From the NCBI GenBank assembly GCA_017629925.1, contig JAGBWH010000154.1, positions 1-6,461 on the forward strand: a DNA stretch of 6,461 nucleotides, in the 5' to 3' direction. This document shows positions 1 to 5,336 of the stretch, one piece after another. The DNA is from Clostridia bacterium. GTDB taxonomy: Bacteria > Bacillota > Clostridia > Oscillospirales > CAG-272. Numbering within the stretch: position 1 is the first letter of the stretch; the number at the start of each line of letters is the position of its first letter. The notes under the pieces are model-generated. The model saw only the letters and a list, made by a program, of their open reading frames with translations, made no database searches and had not been told where the DNA came from. The translations under genes were made by a program, and so were the position numbers.

Positions 1-25
1 GGCGATTGTTTTTATCCACTTTGAT

Positions 26-232
26 GCTCGTAAGGCTTGTTCAACTATTGAATGCACTCGCGCAAATCGAGGTGACGCTATCCGGAATGGCAATGCTCGT
101 AAGATTTGTGCAATAAGCGAACGCCAAATAACCAATCGAGGTGACGCTATCAGGGATGGTGACACTCCTAAGGCTTGTGCACCTAGCGAACGCACCCTCG
201 CCAATCGAGGTAATTGTAACGCCATTGATCTC
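26..232 (-). repeat. Three tandem 69-bp leucine-rich-repeat units
   Basis: Three direct repeats of 69 bp start at about 26, 95 and 164. The block AATCGAGGT recurs at 65, 134 and 203, and GCTCGTAAG or a close variant opens each unit. Each unit encodes one 23-residue BspA-type repeat on the minus strand. The unit nearest the window edge carries TGA at 41-43, where the other two have TGC (110-112 and 179-181). Similarity falls off before position 26, where the coding sequence reads into a divergent segment (IKVDKNN). Confidence 0.85.
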
Positions 233-1084
233 GGACGGGATCAAAATTTGGGTATACTTGGTCTTTCCGGCATCTGTTAACCCGGTTATCGTATTGCCGG
301 AAACCTTATAAATACTCGTGTCGAGAGTATAGATGGCTATTAGTGTAACGTCTCTTGGAATATTCCAAATACCATTTGTGATTTTCGTAGTTCCGTCATA
401 CCACTCCCCCACGTAGGATTGTTTTTGGGGTGGCGTGGGCAACACAAACTCGCTACCGTAAGTGACGGTCATTGGCTCGGGTGTGTCCGTTACGTCATCG
501 ATAATAAAAGTGATTGTATAATCAATGGGCTTGAAGATGGCGGTGAATGTCATATCACGGACATTGGCGTTTGCCGTATAGGGCATATCCACGATGCCAC
601 CACCGTTCAGTTGCCAGCTTGCAAAGGTGTACTCTTCGGGCGCGGTGACAAGACTACCTTCCTCTACGCTTTGGCTGGCAATCGTCGTGCCGTCAGAAGT
701 TTCAAAACGCGCGGTATATAGGGGCAATCTGCGCACTGTGACGGTATAAAGTTTCATTGCGTCGCCATTGGTCACAAGAATATAGAAGTGGTTATCACCA
801 GAACTGAGAGGTGCAATTTTGGCGTGGAATACGTTTTCGAAATACTTATCTCTCGCCACCACATAGCCCGCGCCTTCTGGCACGGTGATGTCATTGAGAA
901 AAGAAAACTCTGTGGTGGTATTGGGCACTTTCAAAGAAAGGTGGTCACCTGTAAGTATCATAGAGGCGGAGGAAATGGCGCAGGGATCTGTGGGGGCATC
1001 GTTTGTCTTACCGCAAGCGGTCAAAGCAAAGACCGCGACCACACATAAAAGTGCTATCACCAAAATAGAGAGCCATCTTTTCAT
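41..1084 (-). CDS. BspA-type leucine-rich-repeat surface lipoprotein, probably cut short by an in-frame TGA
   Basis: A 347-residue predicted surface lipoprotein. The start at 1084 is chosen over an ATG at 1159 because it has an AAAGGAG site at 1094-1100 and begins a proper signal peptide (MKRW, hydrophobic core 5-20), while the earlier ATG lies upstream of the predicted transcription start. The lipobox LTAC ends at Cys24, the expected lipidation site. Residues 35-118 look like a cadherin-like beta-sandwich ending YTVTVRR. Residues 122-186 and 189-253 are two InlB/Listeria-Bacteroides-type repeats (TFASW, VGEWYDG). From about 278 come BspA/LRR_5 repeats of 23 residues (IPDSVTSIG, CTSLRSV). Cysteines at 302 and 325 predict one at 348, but that codon is TGA, and repeat-like sequence continues beyond it. 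Family members usually carry more repeats, so this is likely a truncated product, or an assembly error. The family is generally associated with adhesion or surface binding; the ligand is unknown. Confidence 0.85.
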   Translation of the reverse strand: MKRWLSILVIALLCVVAVFALTACGKTNDAPTDPCAISSASMILTGDHLSLKVPNTTTEFSFLNDITVPEGAGYVVARDKYFENVFHAKIAPLSSGDNHFYILVTNGDAMKLYTVTVRRLPLYTARFETSDGTTIASQSVEEGSLVTAPEEYTFASWQLNGGGIVDMPYTANANVRDMTFTAIFKPIDYTITFIIDDVTDTPEPMTVTYGSEFVLPTPPQKQSYVGEWYDGTTKITNGIWNIPRDVTLIAIYTLDTSIYKVSGNTITGLTDAGKTKYTQILIPSEINGVTITSIGEGAFARCTSLRSVTIPDSVTSIGYLAFAYCTNLTSIAIPDSVTSICASAFNS

Positions 1085-1093
1085 TTTTCTAAA

Positions 1094-1100
1094 CTCCTTT
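1094..1100 (-). promoter_or_regulatory. Ribosome binding site of the lipoprotein gene
   Basis: On the minus strand this reads AAAGGAG, nine bases before the ATG at 1084. It decides the start in favour of the signal peptide beginning MKRW rather than the upstream in-frame ATG at 1159. Confidence 0.8.
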
Positions 1101-1147
1101 TTGCGAAAAGTGTTTGCCAAAACAAACCAAAATGGTATGATGCCACT

Positions 1148-1176
1148 ATTATAGCACATCGCTCAATTTTACGCAA
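1148..1176 (-). promoter_or_regulatory. SigA-type promoter of the lipoprotein gene
   Basis: On the minus strand there is a perfect -10 box TATAAT (1153-1148) preceded by TGC, an extended -10 element. Exactly 17 bp upstream is a weak -35, TTGCGT (1176-1171). Transcription would start near 1141, giving a leader of about 57 bases before the ATG at 1084. Confidence 0.65.
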
Positions 1177-1179
1177 CAA

Positions 1180-1209
1180 TTTACTGAAAATAAATAAGTT
1201 TACTGAAAA
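1180..1209. repeat. Direct repeat pair TTTACTGAAAA, candidate operator
   Basis: Two identical 11-bp copies lie at 1180-1190 and 1199-1209, 19 bp apart start to start (about two helical turns). They begin 4 bp upstream of the -35 box of the lipoprotein promoter. Their position suggests a regulator binding site for that promoter; the binding protein is unknown. Confidence 0.5.
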
Positions 1210-1239
1210 GATAGCAAGTTTTGAGGGCGAAAATACACC

Positions 1240-1257
1240 GCAAAATGATGCAAAATG
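1240..1257. repeat. Direct repeat pair GCAAAATG with 10-bp period
   Basis: GCAAAATG occurs at 1240-1247 and 1250-1257, one helical turn apart and immediately before the -35 box (1259) of the operon promoter. It could be a regulator site. In AT-rich intergenic DNA such a short pair could also arise by chance. Confidence 0.35.
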
Positions 1258-1258
1258 C

Positions 1259-1287
1259 TTGACTTTGGCTATGGATGATGGTATAAT
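1259..1287 (+). promoter_or_regulatory. Strong SigA-type promoter of the regulator-hydrolase-ABC operon
   Basis: The -35 box TTGACT (1259-1264) and a perfect -10 box TATAAT (1282-1287) are separated by 17 bp, with an extended -10 TGG just before the -10. Transcription should begin near 1294, giving a leader of about 48 bases before the ATG at 1342. No other convincing promoter is seen before the downstream genes, so it probably drives all four. Confidence 0.85.
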
Positions 1288-1291
1288 TAGT

Positions 1292-1323
1292 TATACAAAT
1301 CATACTTTTCATACCATTCATAC
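1292..1323 (+). repeat. Four 9-bp-spaced ATAC repeats, candidate operator at the operon start site
   Basis: ATAC occurs at 1293-1296, 1302-1305, 1311-1314 and 1320-1323, exactly 9 bp apart. The base before each is T, C, T/C-like: TATAC first, then CATAC three times, with A/T-rich spacers. The array starts 5 bp after the -10 box and covers the predicted transcription start and early leader, a typical repressor position. Autoregulation by the AbrB-like protein encoded just downstream is an inference. Confidence 0.6.
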
Positions 1324-1327
1324 CTAC

Positions 1328-1335
1328 AAAGGAGG
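1328..1335 (+). promoter_or_regulatory. Ribosome binding site of the AbrB-like gene
   Basis: AAAGGAGG is a near-perfect Shine-Dalgarno sequence with six bases between it and the ATG at 1342. It fixes the start of the regulator gene. Confidence 0.85.
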
Positions 1336-1341
1336 TTTATC

Positions 1342-1560
1342 ATGAAACATCCAAAAGGAAAATACGCTTGGGCGGTGACGGTTGGCGAAAAGGGGCAAAT
1401 CGTGATTCCCAAACAAGCCCGTGAGTTATTTGGTATTCAAGCGGGAGACACTTTGGTGATACTGGGAGATAAAGAAAGAGGGCTTGCTATTCCGCCCAAA
1501 TCTGTGTTTACCCAATTTGCAGAGGCGGTGTATGCCACCTCTGAAGCACAAGACGAGTAA
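1342..1560 (+). CDS. AbrB/MazE/SpoVT-family DNA-binding regulator
   Basis: A 72-residue small transcription factor. Residues 9-52 form the swapped-hairpin AbrB domain, with the hallmark GEKGQIVIPKQAR (15-27), then LFGIQAGDTL and LGDKERGLAI. Such proteins bind DNA as dimers. The C-terminal 20 residues are a short polar, probably helical tail and not the longer sensor region of SpoVT. It is the first gene of a four-gene operon, 11 bp before the hydrolase gene, behind a strong promoter whose start site is covered by four 9-bp-spaced repeats. It is therefore probably a local autoregulator of the transporter operon. A MazE-like antitoxin role is less likely because no toxin gene lies next to it. 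Family call is secure; target is inferred. Confidence 0.92.
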   Translation: MKHPKGKYAWAVTVGEKGQIVIPKQARELFGIQAGDTLVILGDKERGLAIPPKSVFTQFAEAVYATSEAQDE

Positions 1561-1571
1561 AGGACAAAAAT

Positions 1572-2171
1572 ATGAAATTATACGATATTTCTCAAGAGGT
1601 GATGGGATGCAATGTCTACCCCGGAGACCCTGCCCCCAAAGCCGAGGTGCTACAACGGACAGAGCGCGGAGATGTTTGCAATTTAACGGCTTTTTCCATG
1701 TGCGCCCATAATGGCACTCACGTGGATGCCCCCTTTCATTTTTACGGTGATGGCAAAACCGTAGGCGAACTTCCCCTTGAGCACTATATTGGTCCGGCTT
1801 ACGTTGCCCCACACGAGGGCGAACTGACAAGAGTTGATGCAGAAAAGATACTCGCTGACGCTGAGGCAAAAAACCACGAGGCAAAAAAGCGCATATTGCT
1901 AAAAGGACGCGCGGTGGTCACGCTTGAGGCGGCAGAAGTCTTTTTCTCGGGCGGTTTGGTTTTGCTCGGCGTGGAGAGCCAAACGGTCGGGCCGGAGGAT
2001 GCGCCCATGGCGGTGCATTTGGCGTTGCTGAAAGGTGATATAGTTTTGCTGGAGGGGGTTCGTCTATCCCACGTGCCCTCTGGCGTGTATTTACTTCACG
2101 CCGCTCCCCTTCACCTTGCCGGATTTGACGGCGCGCCCTGCAGAGCCACACTTATGGAGGTAAAATCATGA
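1572..2171 (+). CDS. Cyclase-family metal-dependent hydrolase (kynurenine formamidase-like)
   Basis: A 199-residue cytoplasmic protein of the cyclase/KynB fold (Pfam Cyclase). The metal-site signature HxGTHxDAPxH is complete at residues 46-56 (H46, H50, D52, H56), and H149 and E161 (VHLALL, LLEGVRL) sit at the usual spacing for the remaining ligands. The opening YDIS, YPGDP and the ending LHLAGFDGAP are also typical, and the length is normal. Members hydrolyse N-formylkynurenine, isatin or other small amides and lactams. No tryptophan-degradation genes are nearby, so the substrate is unknown. The ribosome site AAAGGA (1559-1564) overlaps the regulator's stop codon. The stop TGA overlaps the next gene's ATG (ATGA), suggesting translational coupling to the ABC ATPase. 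Confidence 0.9.
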   Translation: MKLYDISQEVMGCNVYPGDPAPKAEVLQRTERGDVCNLTAFSMCAHNGTHVDAPFHFYGDGKTVGELPLEHYIGPAYVAPHEGELTRVDAEKILADAEAKNHEAKKRILLKGRAVVTLEAAEVFFSGGLVLLGVESQTVGPEDAPMAVHLALLKGDIVLLEGVRLSHVPSGVYLLHAAPLHLAGFDGAPCRATLMEVKS

Positions 2172-2896
2172 TGGCAATCAATATTCAAAATCTCACAAAA
2201 CGATATCAAGACGTGGTCGCTGTTGACCATTTGTCTCTCTCTATTGCCCAGGGAGAGTTCTTCTCTCTTTTGGGCATAAACGGTGCGGGAAAAACCACCA
2301 CCATTAAAATGCTCTCTTGCCTTGTAAAACCCGATGAAGGGGATGCTTTTCTGCTTGGGCATAGCATTCGTTCTGCCCCGGCGCAAGTGAAAGCCTTGCT
2401 GGGTATTTCGCCCCAAGAGACAGCCATTGCCACCAATTTGACGGTAAAGGAAAATTTAGAGCTAATGTGTGGCGTGCATGGCTTTTCAAAAGCAAAGACA
2501 GCCGAGCGCATCGATGCGATGGTAGAAGAATTTCGCCTTCGTAGCATTTTAGATAAAAAAGCCGGCAAACTGTCCGGCGGATGGCAAAGGAGACTCAGCC
2601 TTGCCATGGCGCTGATGACAGAGCCTAAAATTCTATTTTTAGATGAGCCCACGCTGGGGCTGGATGTGATTGCCAGAAGCGAACTTTGGGACGTTATCAG
2701 AGCCTTAAAAGGCAAAGTGACGGTGATTTTGACCACCCACTATATGGAAGAGGCAGAGGCCCTCTCCGACCGCATCGGCATTATGAAAGACGGGCGTTTG
2801 ATCGCCTCAGGCACAGCAGAGGAACTGAAAGCACAGACAAATACCACAAAATTCGAAGACGCCTTTGTGGCATGGGTGAAAGGAGATACAAAATGA
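2168..2896 (+). CDS. ABC transporter ATP-binding protein
   Basis: A 242-residue nucleotide-binding subunit that hydrolyses ATP on the inner face of the membrane. It has Walker A GINGAGKT (36-43), Q-loop Q83, signature LSGGW (135-139; LSGGQ is usual), Walker B ILFLDEP with catalytic E160, D-loop GLD (164-166) and switch histidine H191. The sequence style (INGAGKTTTIKML, FLDEPTLGLDV) fits the CcmA/drug-export group that pairs with ABC-2 permeases. The start is the first of two ATGs, seven bases after GGAGG (2156-2160). Its ATG overlaps the hydrolase stop and its TGA overlaps the permease ATG, so the three proteins are probably made together. Export of a lipid, peptide, polysaccharide or drug is possible; the substrate cannot be told from sequence. 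Confidence 0.95.
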   Translation: MMAINIQNLTKRYQDVVAVDHLSLSIAQGEFFSLLGINGAGKTTTIKMLSCLVKPDEGDAFLLGHSIRSAPAQVKALLGISPQETAIATNLTVKENLELMCGVHGFSKAKTAERIDAMVEEFRLRSILDKKAGKLSGGWQRRLSLAMALMTEPKILFLDEPTLGLDVIARSELWDVIRALKGKVTVILTTHYMEEAEALSDRIGIMKDGRLIASGTAEELKAQTNTTKFEDAFVAWVKGDTK

Positions 2897-3624
2897 AAAT
2901 GCTGACTTTCGCCAAACGAACCCTCAAAGAAATACTCCGAGATCCCCTTACCCTTTTCTTCGGATTGGGATTTCCCGGGGTGCTCATTGTGTTGCTTTCG
3001 GTCATTCAATCCAACATTCCCGTGCCTTTATTTGAGATTGATAAGCTCGCGCCTGCCATGATCATTTTTGGGCTGTCGTTTATCACCTTGTTTTCAGCGA
3101 CCATCATCGCAAAAGACCGCGAAAGTGCTTTGCTCACCCGACTTTACGCTAGCCCCATGTCACCTCTTGATTTCATATTCGGCTATACCCTACCCTTGCT
3201 TCCCATATCGCTTGTGCAAGGTGTATTTTGCTTTGCCGTAGGTATGCTGTTTGGGCTGGAGTGCAAAGTCACCATCCTTTATGCCACGCTGATGGTGATA
3301 CCGCTTTCTCTGTTTTTTATTGCACTTGGTCTACTGTTTGGCAGTATTTTAAGTCAAAAGCAGGTGGGAGGCGTTTGCGGGGCTCTGCTCACCAACCTCG
3401 CCGCTTGGTTTTCCGGCATTTGGTTTGACCTTGATTTAGTGGGCGGTACTTTCAAAAAAATCGCCTATGCTTTGCCCTTTGTGCATGGTGTCAAAATAGA
3501 GCAAGCGCTGTATGCAGGCGAATTTGAGGCGGTGGCAGGGCATCTTCTCTTGGTGCTTGGTTATGCCGTGGTGACCTTTGCTCTCGCTTCTCTCTTATTT
3601 TTAAGGCAAATGAGAAAAGGTTAA
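2893..3624 (+). CDS. ABC-2 type transporter permease
   Basis: A 243-residue membrane protein with six likely transmembrane segments, at about residues 20-38, 53-73, 98-121, 128-152, 157-178 and 215-236. This is the usual ABC-2 permease pattern. An amphipathic start (AKRTLKEILRDP) and the cytoplasmic stretch AKDRESALLTRLYASPMS after the second helix are typical of the family and contact the ATPase. The start at 2893 has AAAGGAG at 2879-2885 and overlaps the ATPase stop as ATGA; the reading frame is open further upstream, but there it overlaps the ATPase gene. One permease gene suggests a homodimer with two ATPase copies. No transcription terminator is visible after it, and a convergent gene ends 8 bp away. 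Confidence 0.93.
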   Translation: MKMLTFAKRTLKEILRDPLTLFFGLGFPGVLIVLLSVIQSNIPVPLFEIDKLAPAMIIFGLSFITLFSATIIAKDRESALLTRLYASPMSPLDFIFGYTLPLLPISLVQGVFCFAVGMLFGLECKVTILYATLMVIPLSLFFIALGLLFGSILSQKQVGGVCGALLTNLAAWFSGIWFDLDLVGGTFKKIAYALPFVHGVKIEQALYAGEFEAVAGHLLLVLGYAVVTFALASLLFLRQMRKG

Positions 3625-3632
3625 TTGCACTT

Positions 3633-3893
3633 TCAAATACTAAAAATCATATCTTCGATGACATCCATCAGATGCAAGGGAGAGAGTTGCCCTTCCGTGC
3701 AGGCAAGAGCCAATTTGTTTGCCTCTTCGTAGTCCATTGTGACGTCGGGGACGTAGTCAATCTCTTGCCACTCTCCCTTTACCCTTTGCTCTACCACAAT
3801 GCCATAGGTAATATATCGCCCTTCTTCTATGCAGTCTCTTTCCTCTTTTTGAGGGCGGAAACGATAGGCAATCTTCTCTTTTATGTTTCGCAT
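3633..3893 (-). CDS. Small DUF6514-like protein of unknown function
   Basis: An 86-residue soluble protein. Residues 25-50 (GRYITYGIVVEQR, EIDYVPDVTMD) and the C-terminal SPLHLMDVIEDMI (71-83) resemble the clostridial family DUF6514. This is recognised from memory and not confirmed by a search. No signal peptide or membrane segment is present. The start at 3893 is chosen because GGGAG (3901-3905) lies seven bases upstream and a -10 box lies just beyond. A longer reading from a TTG at 4046 would add 51 residues but has no ribosome site and would begin upstream of the predicted promoter. It is monocistronic and points toward the transporter operon, with 8 bp between the two stop codons. Function unknown. 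Confidence 0.8.
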   Translation of the reverse strand: MRNIKEKIAYRFRPQKEERDCIEEGRYITYGIVVEQRVKGEWQEIDYVPDVTMDYEEANKLALACTEGQLSPLHLMDVIEDMIFSI

Positions 3894-3905
3894 GTCTTCT
3901 CTCCC

Positions 3906-3935
3906 GTGTGTTGGTTTGCCATCACTATAACACAC
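3906..3935. repeat. 7-bp inverted repeat over the promoter of the DUF6514-like gene
   Basis: GTGTGTT (3906-3912) and AACACAC (3929-3935) are perfect reverse complements separated by 16 bp. The arms bracket the predicted -10 box and transcription start, so this fits an operator better than an RNA hairpin, because one arm lies upstream of the start site. No regulator is assigned. Confidence 0.4.
3924..3929 (-). promoter_or_regulatory. Likely -10 box of the DUF6514-like gene
   Basis: On the minus strand TATAGT is preceded by TGT, an extended -10 element. No good -35 is seen at 16-18 bp. Transcription would start near 3917, only about 24 bases before the ATG at 3893. Nothing else clear is seen in the rest of the gap up to 4069, which is mostly AT-rich. 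Confidence 0.45.
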
Positions 3936-4069
3936 CGAGACGAGCAGTAGCACAAACTTTCGCTTTTTTGGTGATATTGCAAAAATAATGAAGAAATGGC
4001 GGGGGAAAGGGAGGCATTTGCGCTCATTTTTTGTGCAAGTTTTCAAAATAATGAATTTTCGATCAAAAC

Positions 4070-4118
4070 AAAAAAAGCCTTATATCCGGCAAATCGCCCA
4101 GGGTATAAGGCTTTTTTT
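4070..4118 (-). terminator. Intrinsic terminator after the GH2-like/AlaX unit
   Basis: A 15-bp perfect inverted repeat: AAAAAAAGCCTTATA at 4070-4084 and TATAAGGCTTTTTTT at 4104-4118, extendable inward by three pairs including one G-U. It starts 13 bases after the AlaX stop codon and gives a hairpin followed by a run of seven U on the minus strand. Because both ends carry A/T runs it could work in either direction, but there is no plus-strand gene just upstream. Confidence 0.9.
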
Positions 4119-4130
4119 GAGGTGAGTATG

Positions 4131-5315
4131 TTAGCCATTCGCAGATGGACAAGACTTTAGGAGCGCAGGCAAAAACCGCATTATATCGTCTTTATTTTTA
4201 GGTAGAATGCCAGACAGCATACTGCGAGAGCCACCACACTTGGCATGGTATTCTCCCCTGAGTGTAGGCTGTATCATCGAGAGATCGCAAGTGCTCGACA
4301 CGAGCAGAAAACGCCATCCCTCTCCGTCATTTTGAACGAAACTACCACAAGCAAGCTCACATTTGCCAACGCCTGTGGCGGTGAGATAACGCATATCTTC
4401 GGCCGTGGCATCATCGTCAAAAAAGAAGAGGCAACCGTCTTTTGGCGTGGCATTGGCGATGCGCACATCCATCAGCGCACGGCGCAATCCGACCATGGTG
4501 TATCGCAGGTCGTTTGCGGTATCGTTTAAGCGGTTGACCGCTTCGGCGCATTGGTCAAGGGGGGCTGAAAGCAGGTGAGAGATCTCTTCGAGCTGGCTTT
4601 GCATTTGCCCCAAGAATGCCAGACCGTCTACGCCGGCTTTGATGGTGCATCGTGTGCCGCCTTTGTAGTGCATAAAGGTAGAAATTGCAAAGACGCCAAT
4701 CTCGCCCGTGTAGGACACATGAGGGGCGCAACAGGCGCAAACGTCAATGCCCTCCACGGTGACAATGCGGACGTTTTCCTTCAAATCAAGTTTACTGCGA
4801 TAGGTCATTTCCTTTAGTTCTTGCGGTGTGGGATAGGTGACGGTAATGGGGAGATTGGCCCATATCGCTTGGTTGGTTTTCTGTTCCAGCAATCTGATTT
4901 GCTCGTAGGAAAAGGGCTTGTCATAGTCGCAAGTGACTTCTGTTTTTCCCAGATGAAAGCCAACGTTTTCTGCTCCAAACAGAGAGTAGGCTAAACCAGA
5001 GAGGATATGCTCGGCAGAATGTGCTTGCATATGGCGAAAACGCTTGCTCGAGTCAATCTTCCCTTCCACTATTTTGCCTTCGGGCAAAGGGGCACTGAGA
5101 AGATGATAGATCCCCTCTTTTCCATCCCTGACATCAAGCACTTCGATCCCCCCCAGCGTGCCACTATCTGCTGATTGCCCACCGCCTTCATAAAAGAAAG
5201 CGGTACGGTCAAGATAGACGGCATACCCTTTTGGGGTATCAATGGTGGCGAGGACGGTGGCAGAAAAGGTATGGCAATGGGGATTTTTGTCGTATATTTT
5301 TTCTGTATAATACAT
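4131..5315 (-). CDS. Alanyl-tRNA editing protein, AlaX-type with DHHA1 C-terminus
   Basis: A 394-residue free-standing relative of the alanyl-tRNA synthetase editing domain, which removes wrongly attached serine or glycine from tRNA-Ala in the cytoplasm. Residues 1-90 match the AlaRS linker barrel, including FYEGGGQSAD (41-50). The editing-site zinc ligands are H99 and H103 (HSAEH) and C195 and H199 (CCAPH, where AlaRS has CGGTH). TGEIG follows at 203-207. Residues 235-394 look like a coiled region plus the DHHA1 domain, with a modified glycine motif CGGSRSMLSG (360-369). Length fits the long AlaX form. The ATG at 5315 is the first start after an in-frame stop, but its only ribosome site, GAGG at 5331-5334, is unusually far (15 bases), so translation may be weak or coupled to the gene upstream, which ends 21 bp before. 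Confidence 0.92.
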   Translation of the reverse strand: MYYTEKIYDKNPHCHTFSATVLATIDTPKGYAVYLDRTAFFYEGGGQSADSGTLGGIEVLDVRDGKEGIYHLLSAPLPEGKIVEGKIDSSKRFRHMQAHSAEHILSGLAYSLFGAENVGFHLGKTEVTCDYDKPFSYEQIRLLEQKTNQAIWANLPITVTYPTPQELKEMTYRSKLDLKENVRIVTVEGIDVCACCAPHVSYTGEIGVFAISTFMHYKGGTRCTIKAGVDGLAFLGQMQSQLEEISHLLSAPLDQCAEAVNRLNDTANDLRYTMVGLRRALMDVRIANATPKDGCLFFFDDDATAEDMRYLTATGVGKCELACGSFVQNDGEGWRFLLVSSTCDLSMIQPTLRGEYHAKCGGSRSMLSGILPKNKDDIMRFLPALLKSCPSANG

Positions 5316-5336
5316 ATCTGTATTCTTTTACCTCTG

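Noticed and set aside
41..43. TGA as a selenocysteine or reassigned codon
   Set aside because: The position is a structural repeat cysteine with no redox role, no obvious hairpin of the bacterial SECIS type follows, and TGA ends three other genes here, two of them in ATGA overlaps.
26..232. CRISPR-like or satellite array
   Set aside because: The 69-bp period is a multiple of three and encodes 23-residue leucine-rich repeats in the lipoprotein frame.
1085..1159. Lipoprotein start at the upstream in-frame ATG (1159)
   Set aside because: That ATG lies upstream of the predicted transcription start, its -10 box would fall inside the coding region, and it would place 25 extra residues before a clean signal peptide.
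1292..1323. Replication-origin iterons
   Set aside because: The repeat is only a 4-5 bp core, sits over a promoter start site, and no replication initiator gene is present.
1342..1560. MazE-like antitoxin of a toxin-antitoxin pair
   Set aside because: The neighbour is a cyclase-family hydrolase, not a MazF, PIN or similar toxin, and the AbrB-ABC transporter context fits an operon regulator better.
1426..1884. Minus-strand open frame of 152 residues opposite the regulator and hydrolase
   Set aside because: It is antisense to two well-recognised genes, is rich in Arg, His and Cys as shadow frames are, and has no family resemblance.
2686..2892. Longer permease starting inside the ATPase gene
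   Set aside because: The extra 69 residues are an out-of-frame reading of the ATPase, rich in Arg and His, and the ATG at 2893 has AAAGGAG and the ATGA overlap.
3894..4046. 51-residue N-terminal extension of the DUF6514-like protein, with a hydrophobic stretch
   Set aside because: It begins with TTG without a ribosome site, and the likely -10 box and a good ribosome site lie inside it, just before the ATG at 3893.
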